The translations under genes were made by a program, and so were the position numbers. The notes under the pieces were generated by a model. It was not told where the DNA came from. It was given only the letters and a program-made list of their open reading frames with translations, and ran no database searches. This document shows positions 19,790 to 28,999 of a DNA stretch of 30,592 bases, in pieces (within the stretch, counting starts at the first letter, position 1; every line of letters starts with the position of its first letter). Origin of the DNA: Tetramitus jugosus (lineage: Eukaryota > Heterolobosea > Eutetramitea > Acrasida > Vahlkampfiidae); contig CALMHQ010000003.1 of assembly GCA_937625935.1 (NCBI GenBank), positions 1 to 30,592 on the forward strand, read 5' to 3'.

Positions 19790-19840
19790 CTGTGGGAGAT
19801 AGCTGCAGTCAGATCTAGGTGTGTGGCCTGTCTCCCACAG
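19790..19840. other. Hairpin H4 with variable loop
   Basis: CTGTGGGAGA pairs with TCTCCCACAG, 10 bp and perfect. It occupies the H2 position in the right half of P3 (flanked by GGAGTAATCAAATTCAA). The stem and the 31-nt loop both differ from H1, H2 and H3, while base pairing is kept. Confidence 0.7.
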
Positions 19841-20110
19841 CTTCGTTTGGCTGATTCTCTCGTGCTCGTGATTTCTTCACTGCGTCATCTGTGTCTTCTC
19901 ATATCACTCTCTCTCTGTTGCTGGCAGAAAAAGTAAGTCTCTGAAAGAATGATAAAACAGTTTCCCTGAAAAACTACAGATATCAAATATATATATTGTA
20001 TGTATGTACTTCCAATGGATACCAGTAATAATGCCCCTATTAATACTCCGAACTCCGACACTTCTAAAGGAAGCATAATGAAAAAAAAGTATGCATGGAG
20101 GTAGTATGCA

Positions 20111-20940
20111 ATATAGTGAGCAAATCATTAGCGCGAGAAAATCAAAAACACCCAAAAAGTGATTTTCGGTAAACCCCCCCCTACGATTTTAAAAAACATA
20201 AGGAACTTTTTACTGGCGGGGATTTAAGCCTAACCGAAAAATATAACGATGTTAAAATGTTATAGTTACTGTTCGTACTTAAGGCCATTTGGTCACCAGA
20301 TGAAGTAGAGACATGTTTTTTTAGCAAAAAAAGGTCGACCACGCTCAAAGTAGCGAATTTTTTCGTAAATCAATAAAATCGTCAAAAAATGGGTATTTTT
20401 TTTTCCTTGAATATGAACATATATATCGTCAGTTTTTTCGCTTTGGCGATTCTATGCTTCCTCGCAAAGTAGCCAAAATTTCATGTTTTCCAGGAGCCCA
20501 AAAACACGAAAAAATTATTGACAGCTAAAATGGAGAGGAAGCAAGTTAGCCCGGTTCTGTCATGCACCATTTTATATAATCTATATTTCCTCTCTATGTC
20601 ATCAGTCAGGTTCCCAATAACCCCGTCGTATATTTCTCCGAAAAATTTAGCTCCTTCCCTGAGCATGCGGAGAAATTATCTTGTGATATTATTTACTGTA
20701 TACATATATATATATATTCAACGCAAGCGGAGTAATAAAATTATGCGTGGATAAAAGTCGGGAAAATAGAAACTCTCAGGGGAGCAAGATAGCGGGATAA
20801 TTTTATGTGGAGAAGAATCAAAATTAAATATTGATATGTTGCAGTTTTAGCAGAATCATTTGATAATGCGCCGTTTTTTAGTGTCGGAAAATTAGAAATT
20901 TTGTTAGGGGAGCATATCTGATACAATCCAAAGAAACGAG
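20111..20940. other. AT-rich single-copy spacer
   Basis: This is non-repetitive, AT-rich DNA with many A/T homopolymers and a (TA)n run at about 20700-20717. No rRNA, tRNA or domain-bearing frame is seen (frames up to 78 codons only). It seems to be the only part of the 5' spacer unrelated to the other repeats. Confidence 0.5.
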
Positions 20941-20941
20941 T

Positions 20942-21290
20942 AACATATAACACTATCAGATAAACAAACAGCACAAGCGGTTAGTCTCTATTAAACACAA
21001 GTGGTCACGTCGAACGCGAAGTTGTGGCCAAAGTCGAGATCGAGTGTGACCCGAAGGTCGTCATTTGGCCAATCCAATTAAACCAGTAACATACAACACT
21101 ATTGAATAAACAAGAAGCTCACACGGTTCGTCTTTATGAAACACAGGAGGGTCACTTTTCCTCTTAGGCCAAAGTCGAGATCGAGGTCAAGTGTGAGATG
21201 GAGGCGTGATTGCTCCAATCTAATATGACGCATGGAACACAACATTGTTAATTAAACAGCAGTGCAAGCGATTCATCTATAAGACATAAA
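20942..21290 (-). repeat. Three decayed copies of the 3'-spacer subrepeat
   Basis: Segments at 20942 (AACATATAACACTATCAGAT), 21089 (AACATACAACACTATTGAAT) and 21236 (ACACAACATTGTTAATTAAA) are diverged versions of the AACATACAACACTATTGAAT core found in the 625-bp units. They are spaced about 147 bp apart, in the same orientation relative to rRNA transcription. So the 5' and 3' spacers share a repeat ancestor, homogenised only on the 3' side. Confidence 0.75.
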
Positions 21291-21315
21291 CTGACTGAGT
21301 TTTTTCTAGGAGCAA

Positions 21316-21575
21316 AGTTAAGACCAACGTCTCTTGTTGCACAACAGAACACTTGATTGGTTAGACAGTATCAGAGATGAGAAGGTTAGTAGCGCGGCAT
21401 GTGAAATTCACCTAAAACCTAAGGTCATTTCTGGAGGTAGTTAAGAACAATGTCTCTTGTTGCACAACAGCACACTTGATTGGTTGGACAGTATCAGGAC
21501 TATCAAAGAAATAAGAAGGTTAGCAGTGCGACATGTGAAATTCACCTAAAACTTAAAGTCATTTCTGGTGGCAAC
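21316..21575. repeat. Tandem duplication, 123-bp unit (two copies)
   Basis: AGTTAAGACCAACGTCTCTT at 21316 recurs as AGTTAAGAACAATGTCTCTT at 21439. Both are followed by GTTGCACAACAG, CACTTGATTGGTT and GTGAAATTCACCTAAAAC. The second unit carries a ~16-bp insertion (GACTATCAAAGAAATA). GTTGCACAAC is itself an inverted repeat. Confidence 0.85.
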
Positions 21576-22058
21576 CATGAACGATGCAAACATAAGTAAC
21601 ATAGTTTGACATCTATAGTTTAATCCATTTCGAAATTAGTAAAAAACAGGGTATTTTTGGCGTAAAGGGCACTCAAACGGCTTATGAAGAAAGAAGAAGG
21701 GACTCTCGGCACTAGGTACCTAAGTGTTCATACTTTTTCAAAACGTCTGTCAAGCATACACCATAATGGGGTGTGCTGGGCTTTGCCTGTGTCCGGGGCC
21801 AGAGATCTGGATAGGCCCATGGGATATACCCACCTTTCCTTTGCCACCAACCCGTAAGCTGATGCAGCGCCAGAAAGCTGCCCAATGTGCCAGACAAAGA
21901 GTAGGACCGAAGTCAACTTCCTCAATACTGACACACCAGGTGAACACAAACGAGGTGACGAATCATCCCTACCTCATGAATTTGAAACTACTGACTAAAC
22001 TACTGACATACAACCCATACCCACACACTTCCACTTCTGTCCTTACACTCGGCTTCAT
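21576..22058. other. Single-copy spacer, GC-richer
   Basis: The composition rises compared with the flanking AT-rich DNA. The longest frame (21724-22116, 130 codons, plus) is Pro/Thr-rich with no domain I recognise. It runs into the duplicated non-coding block downstream, so I do not call it a gene. There is no tRNA or 5S-like structure. Confidence 0.4.
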
Positions 22059-22344
22059 GTTGCGGCCTGGGTTCAAGCCCGGACTGCCAATTCCCCATCC
22101 CCCAGTTGATGTGTAACTCCCGATGGCACTCCATTGGTGAGCTCTCAGCGTCATTTCACTCCATTGGTGGGAACGCATAATGGTAACTCCCTCATTATGA
22201 CCCAATGGCGCTCTACTCAACTGAGACCAATGGTGACTTCCACCAGTGTCCGATGGAGCTTTACTTACTAGTGAGACTAGTGAGTGTGCTCCATTATATA
22301 CACAGTCGGCGCTTGCTCTTCGCTAATCCGTAGCTAGGAGCCAC
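22059..22344. repeat. 286-bp duplicated hairpin block, copy 1
   Basis: It is nearly identical to 22451-22736 (392-bp offset). The left end differs slightly (TGGGTTCAAGCCCGGACTGCC here against TGGGTTCAAGCACGGACCGCC). The interior is rich in CCATTGG/CCAATGG and folds into nested pairs: CTCAG/CTGAG, CCATTGGTGGG/CCCAATGG and CATAATG/CATTATG. Near the right end there is ATTATATACACAG, which on the rRNA-sense strand reads as a TATATAAT box. A regulatory or enhancer repeat is plausible. Confidence 0.85.
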
Positions 22345-22450
22345 TTTTCCGATGTAATCCACGTTCATTTGGTGCACATCCATTGAGCTAGCTTGGATCG
22401 ATCGGACATGAATACCTCCATTTGCCGCTAACCCTGCTCTCGGCCTGCGT
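22345..22450. other. Spacer between the 286-bp repeats
   Basis: This is 106 bp present only once (TTTTCCGATGTAATCC ... CTCTCGGCCTGCGT). No feature is recognised. Confidence 0.5.
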
Positions 22451-22736
22451 GTTGCGGCCTGGGTTCAAGCACGGACCGCCAATTATCTATTCCCCAGTTG
22501 ATGTGTAACTCCCGATGGCACTCCATTGGTGAGCTCTCAGCGTCATTTCACTCCATTGGTGGGAACGCATAATGGTAACTCCCTCATTATGACCCAATGG
22601 CGCTCTACTCAACTGAGACCAATGGTGACTTCCACCAGTGTCCGATGGAGCTTTACTTACTAGTGAGACTAGTGAGTGTGCTCCATTATATACACAGTCG
22701 GCGCTTGCTCTTCGCTAATCCGTAGCTAGGAGCCAC
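22451..22736. repeat. 286-bp duplicated hairpin block, copy 2
   Basis: Second copy of 22059-22344. The body from CCCCAGTTGATGTG to GCTAGGAGCCAC appears identical, suggesting recent duplication or selection. Confidence 0.85.
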
Positions 22737-22969
22737 GCACCCTCAGCAGGCAATAACGCCTCCTTTCCGTATTCAAGCTTTCAGATCCAAAGTACCTCGC
22801 TGCTGATAATCGCCAACAACATCTTCTCCACGTCCAGTCAGTTTTCACTGACCTTCTATGGGTCCGAGTTTGTCATTGATGATCAGCAATGGATGCGAGT
22901 TAGAGTATGACTGCATGCTTTCATTTCCAACTTGACGTCTGGGTTTTAACATGTGTCTTATTCTAACTC
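22737..22969. other. Single-copy spacer
   Basis: Mixed-composition DNA with no repeat, RNA or coding signal that I can see. Confidence 0.4.
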
Positions 22970-23295
22970 CACGCAGCTTTTTATCACAAAACAATGAATG
23001 ATCCCGTTAACTTTACGCAGCTTTTACCACAAAACAATGATGATCACGTTAACTTTATGCTGCTTTTTATCACAAAACAATGAATGATCCCGTTAACTTT
23101 ACGCAGCTTTTTATCACAACACTTTATCACAATGATTTGATCCCGTTAACTTTATGCTGCTTTTTATCACAAAACAATGATGATCACGTTAACTTTACGC
23201 AGCTTTTACCACAAAACAATGATGATCCCGTTAACTTTATGCTGCTTTTTACCACAAAACAATGAATGATCACGTTAACTTTATGCTGCTTTTGC
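22970..23295. repeat. ~44-bp minisatellite (about 8 units)
   Basis: Tandem units follow the pattern ACGCAGCTTTT[T]ATCACA, AAACAATGA[AT]GATC, [C/A]CGTTAACTTTA. Two variants of the core alternate (ACGCAGC and ATGCTGC). Unit length varies around 36-54 bp. The plus-strand frame at 23080-23265 simply reads through the repeats. Confidence 0.85.
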
Positions 23296-23441
23296 ACAAT
23301 GTCCGCCCATATTTTCACACTACGTCAATTGCATGGCATCCAGGGAGGGTCAACGGTCGATTATGGAAGTGGGATTCTTCACTAAAATCGGATTTAACCG
23401 AGAACGCCTGAGCGCTCTCCCGTCCTGGTTCTATCACCCAC
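23296..23441. other. Single-copy spacer upstream of the distal promoter copy
   Basis: 146 bp of non-repetitive sequence that takes the place of the rRNA leader beside the duplicated promoter block. A transcript started at the distal copy on the minus strand would run through this toward 18S. Confidence 0.4.
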
Positions 23442-23560
23442 CTGTTCGGAACGCGAGTTGTTGGTGCGCTTGTACTGAAGCATGAGCCCCATAAGCACTA
23501 TTCCTACTACGTCACCAGGACGCAATAAGCTTCATATTAAGAATACTAGATTCTATACTA
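23442..23560 (-). promoter_or_regulatory. Candidate spacer promoter (duplicate of 17042-17155)
   Basis: It starts at the same base (CTGTTCGGAACGCGAGTTG) and keeps the same ~115 bp, except for rare differences (CTACGCGCC against CTACACGCC). Its position in the spacer in the same orientation as the gene-proximal copy fits a Pol I spacer promoter, a known arrangement in several eukaryotes. This is inferred, since no initiation site can be read from sequence alone. Confidence 0.35.
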
Positions 23561-23925
23561 CGCGCCTCCTTTCTACCTAGCTCCTTTCGGCCTACCTTCT
23601 TACCTCCTTCTACCTCCTTTCGGCCTACTTTCTACCTAGCTCTAGGTACCTTCTAGGCACCTTCTACCTACTTTCGGCCTACTTTCGGCCTACTTTCTAC
23701 CTAGCTCCTTTCGGCCTACCTTCTTACCTCCTTCTACCTCCTTTCGGCCTACTTTCTACCTAGCTCTAGGTACCTTCTAGGCACCTTCTACCTACTTTCG
23801 GCCTACTTTCGGCCTACTTTCTACCTAGCTCCTTTCGGCCTACCTTCTTACCTCCTTCTACCTCCTTTACCTAGCTCCTTTCTACCTAGCTCTAGGTACC
23901 TTCCAGGTACCTTCTACCTACTTTT
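23561..23925. repeat. Polypyrimidine tract, distal copy, with 124-bp tandem repeat
   Basis: AGCTCCTTTCGGCC recurs at 23579, 23703 and 23827, a 124-bp period. The units are built from CTTTCGGCCTA and CTAGCTCTAGGTACCTTCTA motifs. It corresponds to 17156-17655 but has different internal repeats and no CTTCTTC microsatellite. Confidence 0.85.
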
Positions 23926-24987
23926 GCACTGGCAAAAATTTTTTGAAAAGGGGATCCCCCCTATTTTGGCCAGAAAAGGGCCAAAAAAGACCGGACAAAA
24001 CCCACACCACACAAAAAACCGTATTTTGCGTGGGGGGCTGGGAGACGGTCCCAGTCACGGCTATATATATATATGTGCACATCCAGGGTGAAACTGGTTG
24101 CTATGACACCCTACATAATCTGGCCAAAAATCAAAAATCGAAAAATCCTGTGTCACTCTATGTTCACACATTTAGCTGCATCGGAGTTTCATCTGTACTT
24201 TTTTGGAATTTTTCGGAAAAAATCAAAAAATCACTATCTCCAATTGTAAATCGTCTACCGATGAAATATATTTCAACATAAAATTTTACGTTTTTGTATC
24301 ATCACTAGGGGTCGGAAAAACTCCCCTGAGGAGCAATCCTTTTTTTCTCAAAAACGGCATGTCGGATTAATAATCTATGTCCATAATACCTAGAAAATAT
24401 TAATTTTCTGTTCTAATTCACCATAAATATCATTTCTCCGATGCTTTTCCATGGACTTTTTTTTTTCGACAAGAAATCTGCCAGTCTAATTTGACTGACT
24501 CTTGGGCCACAGAGACAATATTATGAAGCTATGAAACAACACGAGAATTAGACCAAAGCAATGCACCGTTTAGAAAATAGGTGTTTTCGAAACAAATCAC
24601 ACGAATGTTCGTCGACAGACCAACTCACTCCAAATTTCACTCTCTAAATTTCACATTTTTTAGTTTCGTACAGTCAATTCGCTTGTGCTATTCCTCTCTT
24701 CACTATATTGCTTACAACTTCCATCTTTACTTTTTCTCTATTATGCTTCCTTTACATTTGTCGGAGTTCGGAGTATTAATAGGGGCATAGTCGAAGTTTT
24801 CCATTGAAATTGTATGCGTAATATATAAATATTTGATAGCTGTAGTTTTTCAGGGAAACTGTTTTATTATTCTTTCAGAGAGTTAATTTCTCCGACATTG
24901 AAACGGAGCATTTTAGAGAAAAAGTAAAGATGGAAGTTGTATAAGATATTAAGATCAAATCATCAGCACTAGCGGATTAATAATATT

Positions 24988-25056
24988 CAACTATGATGGT
25001 CATATTTAACTCCGACCGACGCCCAGAAAGTCATCCGACTCTGTCCATCACAGTTG
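24988..25056. other. Hairpin H3, copy in the left P2 arm
   Basis: Same sequence as 18633-18701 at the constant 6355-bp offset. Confidence 0.65.
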
Positions 25057-25405
25057 AATTTGGTTACTCCGCTCACGCTAATCATTTGTCTATTATATTG
25101 CTTGCTACTCCCAACTCGCTTTCTCTCTACTATGCTTCCTTTAGAAGTGTCGGAGTTCGGAGTATTTATAGGAGTATTGTTACTGGTCTCCATTGAAACT
25201 TCATACATACAATATACTTATTTGATAGCTGTAGTTTTTCAGGGAAACTGTTTTATTACTATATTTGTGGCACTTTTTCTGTTGCCGATCACCACCCAAC
25301 CCTCCATCGCAACTTTTGTGCGCGAAATATTGAGTTTCAAAGTTTCAATCGGCTCTCGCTCTGTATATCTATTGCTGTTATAATGTTTGTGCTCGAGCAG
25401 ATCCC

Positions 25406-25490
25406 ATATATGAAACACTTTATGTCACAATGTGGCTCACCCAATCCTACTCCAGTCGAGAGCCATTGTGACATAAAGTGTTTCATATAT
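25406..25490. repeat. 85-nt long-stem hairpin (copy 5)
   Basis: Left P2 arm, with the same 31-bp stem and loop as the other copies. Confidence 0.85.
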
Positions 25491-25570
25491 TCAATTCACT
25501 TGAGCACGAACCTCACAACTGTGATAGCTATGTAGAGCGAGAGCCGATTGATAATTCAAAACTCATTATA

Positions 25571-28500
25571 TTGGATGCAAAAGTTGTTGGTTGGGGGGAG
25601 AGACACAACCATCTCGAAATGTTGCAAAATACGTTTTCAATTGGCTCGTGCTTACACATGATAATCACTATAGCTATGCAGAGCGCAAGTCAATTGAAAA
25701 TCTAAAACTCAATATATTGGATGCAAAAGTTGTTGGTTGGGGGGAGAGACACAACCATCTCGAAATGTTGCAAAATACGTTTTCAATTGGCTCGTGCTTA
25801 CACATGATAATCACTATAGCTATGCAGAGCGCAAGTCAATTGAAAATCTAAAACTCAATATATTGGATGCAAAAGTTGTTGGTTGGGGGGAGAGACACAA
25901 CCATCTCGAAATGTTGCAAAATACGTTTTCAATTGGCTCGTGCTTACACATGATAATCACTATAGCTATGCAGAGCGCAAGTCAATTGAAAATCTAAAAC
26001 TCAATATATTGGATGCAAAAGTTGTTGGTTGGGGGGAGAGACACAACCATCTCGAAATGTTGCAAAATACGTTTTCAATTGGCTCGTGCTTACACATGAT
26101 AATCACTATAGCTATGCAGAGCGCAAGTCAATTGAAAATCTAAAACTCAATATATTGGATGCAAAAGTTGTTGGTTGGGGGGAGAGACACAACCATCTCG
26201 AAATGTTGCAAAATACGTTTTCAATTGGCTCGTGCTTACACATGATAATCACTATAGCTATGCAGAGCGCAAGTCAATTGAAAATCTAAAACTCAATATA
26301 TTGGATGCAAAAGTTGTTGGTTGGGGGGAGAGACACAACCATCTCGAAATGTTGCAAAATACGTTTTCAATTGGCTCGTGCTTACACATGATAATCACTA
26401 TAGCTATGCAGAGCGCAAGTCAATTGAAAATCTAAAACTCAATATATTGGATGCAAAAGTTGTTGGTTGGGGGGAGAGACACAACCATCTCGAAATGTTG
26501 CAAAATACGTTTTCAATTGGCTCGTGCTTACACATGATAATCACTATAGCTATGCAGAGCGCAAGTCAATTGAAAATCTAAAACTCAATATATTGGATGC
26601 AAAAGTTGTTGGTTGGGGGGAGAGACACAACCATCTCGAAATGTTGCAAAATACGTTTTCAATTGGCTCGTGCTTACACATGATAATCACTATAGCTATG
26701 CAGAGCGCAAGTCAATTGAAAATCTAAAACTCAATATATTGGATGCAAAAGTTGTTGGTTGGGGGGAGAGACACAACCATCTCGAAATGTTGCAAAATAC
26801 GTTTTCAATTGGCTCGTGCTTACACATGATAATCACTATAGCTATGCAGAGCGCAAGTCAATTGAAAATCTAAAACTCAATATATTGGATGCAAAAGTTG
26901 TTGGTTGGGGGGAGAGACACAACCATCTCGAAATGTTGCAAAATACGTTTTCAATTGGCTCGTGCTTACACATGATAATCACTATAGCTATGCAGAGCGC
27001 AAGTCAATTGAAAATCTAAAACTCAATATATTGGATGCAAAAGTTGTTGGTTGGGGGGAGAGACACAACCATCTCGAAATGTTGCAAAATACGTTTTCAA
27101 TTGGCTCGTGCTTACACATGATAATCACTATAGCTATGCAGAGCGCAAGTCAATTGAAAATCTAAAACTCAATATATTGGATGCAAAAGTTGTTGGTTGG
27201 GGGGAGAGACACAACCATCTCGAAATGTTGCAAAATACGTTTTCAATTGGCTCGTGCTTACACATGATAATCACTATAGCTATGCAGAGCGCAAGTCAAT
27301 TGAAAATCTAAAACTCAATATATTGGATGCAAAAGTTGTTGGTTGGGGGGAGAGACACAACCATCTCGAAATGTTGCAAAATACGTTTTCAATTGGCTCG
27401 TGCTTACACATGATAATCACTATAGCTATGCAGAGCGCAAGTCAATTGAAAATCTAAAACTCAATATATTGGATGCAAAAGTTGTTGGTTGGGGGGAGAG
27501 ACACAACCATCTCGAAATGTTGCAAAATACGTTTTCAATTGGCTCGTGCTTACACATGATAATCACTATAGCTATGCAGAGCGCAAGTCAATTGAAAATC
27601 TAAAACTCAATATATTGGATGCAAAAGTTGTTGGTTGGGGGGAGAGACACAACCATCTCGAAATGTTGCAAAATACGTTTTCAATTGGCTCGTGCTTACA
27701 CATGATAATCACTATAGCTATGCAGAGCGCAAGTCAATTGAAAATCTAAAACTCAATATATTGGATGCAAAAGTTGTTGGTTGGGGGGAGAGACACAACC
27801 ATCTCGAAATGTTGCAAAATACGTTTTCAATTGGCTCGTGCTTACACATGATAATCACTATAGCTATGCAGAGCGCAAGTCAATTGAAAATCTAAAACTC
27901 AATATATTGGATGCAAAAGTTGTTGGTTGGGGGGAGAGACACAACCATCTCGAAATGTTGCAAAATACGTTTTCAATTGGCTCGTGCTTACACATGATAA
28001 TCACTATAGCTATGCAGAGCGCAAGTCAATTGAAAATCTAAAACTCAATATATTGGATGCAAAAGTTGTTGGTTGGGGGGAGAGACACAACCATCTCGAA
28101 ATGTTGCAAAATACGTTTTCAATTGGCTCGTGCTTACACATGATAATCACTATAGCTATGCAGAGCGCAAGTCAATTGAAAATCTAAAACTCAATATATT
28201 GGATGCAAAAGTTGTTGGTTGGGGGGAGAGACACAACCATCTCGAAATGTTGCAAAATACGTTTTCAATTGGCTCGTGCTTACACATGATAATCACTATA
28301 GCTATGCAGAGCGCAAGTCAATTGAAAATCTAAAACTCAATATATTGGATGCAAAAGTTGTTGGTTGGGGGGAGAGACACAACCATCTCGAAATGTTGCA
28401 AAATACGTTTTCAATTGGCTCGTGCTTACACATGATAATCACTATAGCTATGCAGAGCGCAAGTCAATTGAAAATCTAAAACTCAATATATTGGATGCAA

Positions 28501-28619
28501 AAGTTGTTGGTTGGGGGGAGAGACACAACCATCTCGAAATGTTGCAAAATACGTTTTCAATTGGCTCGTGCTTACACATGATAATCACTATAGCTATGCA
28601 GAGCGCAAGTCAATTGAAA
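25571..28619 (+). repeat. 146-bp tandem array (20 full units plus 129 bp)
   Basis: The unit starts TTGGATGCAAAAGTTGTTGG and recurs every 146 bp, with no difference I can see between units. The array covers 3049 bp and sits exactly at the centre of P2. Each unit has a G6 run (TTGGGGGGAGAG) and GCTCGTGC / CAGAGCGCAAG segments, which look like diverged relatives of the GGCTCTCGCTCT motifs in the arms. The 86-codon frames repeat only because the DNA repeats; 146 is not a multiple of three, so each runs to a stop in the next unit. The same unit occurs once at P1. Confidence 0.97.
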
Positions 28620-28775
28620 CTATGAAACTCAATATTTCGAGTGCAAAAGTTGTTAGTCGAGAGGTGGAGAGTGATGTAGTTAAAAGTCGTCTCACTATAA
28701 TGAGTTTTGAATTATCAATCGGCTCTCGCTCTACATAGCTATCACAGTTGTGAGGTTCGTGCTCAAGTGAATTGA

Positions 28776-28860
28776 ATATATGAAACACTTTATGTCACAA
28801 TGGCTCTCGACTGGAGTAGGATTGGGTGAGCCACATTGTGACATAAAGTGTTTCATATAT
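28776..28860. repeat. 85-nt long-stem hairpin (copy 6)
   Basis: In the first 304-bp copy, inverted relative to 25406-25490. Confidence 0.85.
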
Positions 28861-28999
28861 GGCATCTGCTCAAACACGAACCTCACAACAGCAATGGCTA
28901 TGTAGAGCGAGAGCCGATTGAAACTATGAAACTCAATATTTCGAGTGCAAAAGTTGTTAGTCGAGAGGTGGAGAGTGATGTAGTTAAAAGTCGTCTCAC

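Larger units (their letters stand above)
18370..20110. repeat. Imperfect palindrome P3 (centre about 19244)
   Basis: Mirror-paired blocks are GTCGGAG at 18404 with 20053-20059, GTCGGAG at 18794 with 19687-19693, and AGCGAGAGCCGATTG at 19181 with its complement at 19295. Each half holds two CAGGGAAACTG-type blocks, at 18496 and 18885 on the left and 19592 and 19958 on the right. The interior has two 85-nt hairpins 304 bp apart. Unlike P1 and P2, the outer halves have diverged, and the hairpins in each half (H3 left, H4 right) have different loops. This looks like the oldest of the three palindromes. Confidence 0.8.
23442..25570 (+). repeat. Segmental duplication, distal copy
   Basis: Direct copy of 17042-19215. 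It additionally carries 23926-24011, which the proximal copy lacks or has diverged, and its last base leads into the 146-bp array. Confidence 0.92.
23978..25570 (+). repeat. Left arm of palindrome P2
   Basis: It pairs with 29000-30592 (coordinates sum to 54570), apparently without indels over 1593 bp. It holds the AT-rich arm, half-blocks ending CAGGGAAACTG at 24851-24861 and 25240-25250, hairpin H3 (24988-25056) and one 85-nt hairpin. The outer limit is unknown because the window ends inside the partner arm. Confidence 0.95.

Noticed and set aside
22059-22344. tRNA-derived gene or SINE from A-box-like and B-box-like motifs
   Set aside because: The B-box-like GGTTCAAGCCC is on the plus strand and the A-box-like motif on the minus strand, so they cannot belong to one tRNA-like transcript.
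25571-28619. CRISPR array from the regular 146-bp repeat
   Set aside because: Whole units are identical with no unique spacers, the unit length is wrong, no cas genes are present, and the context is eukaryotic rDNA.
25591-28738. Twenty-one overlapping 86-codon frames, possibly a repetitive protein
   Set aside because: They are a direct result of the 146-bp tandem DNA repeat. The unit is not a multiple of three, so each frame stops in the next unit and no continuous protein exists.
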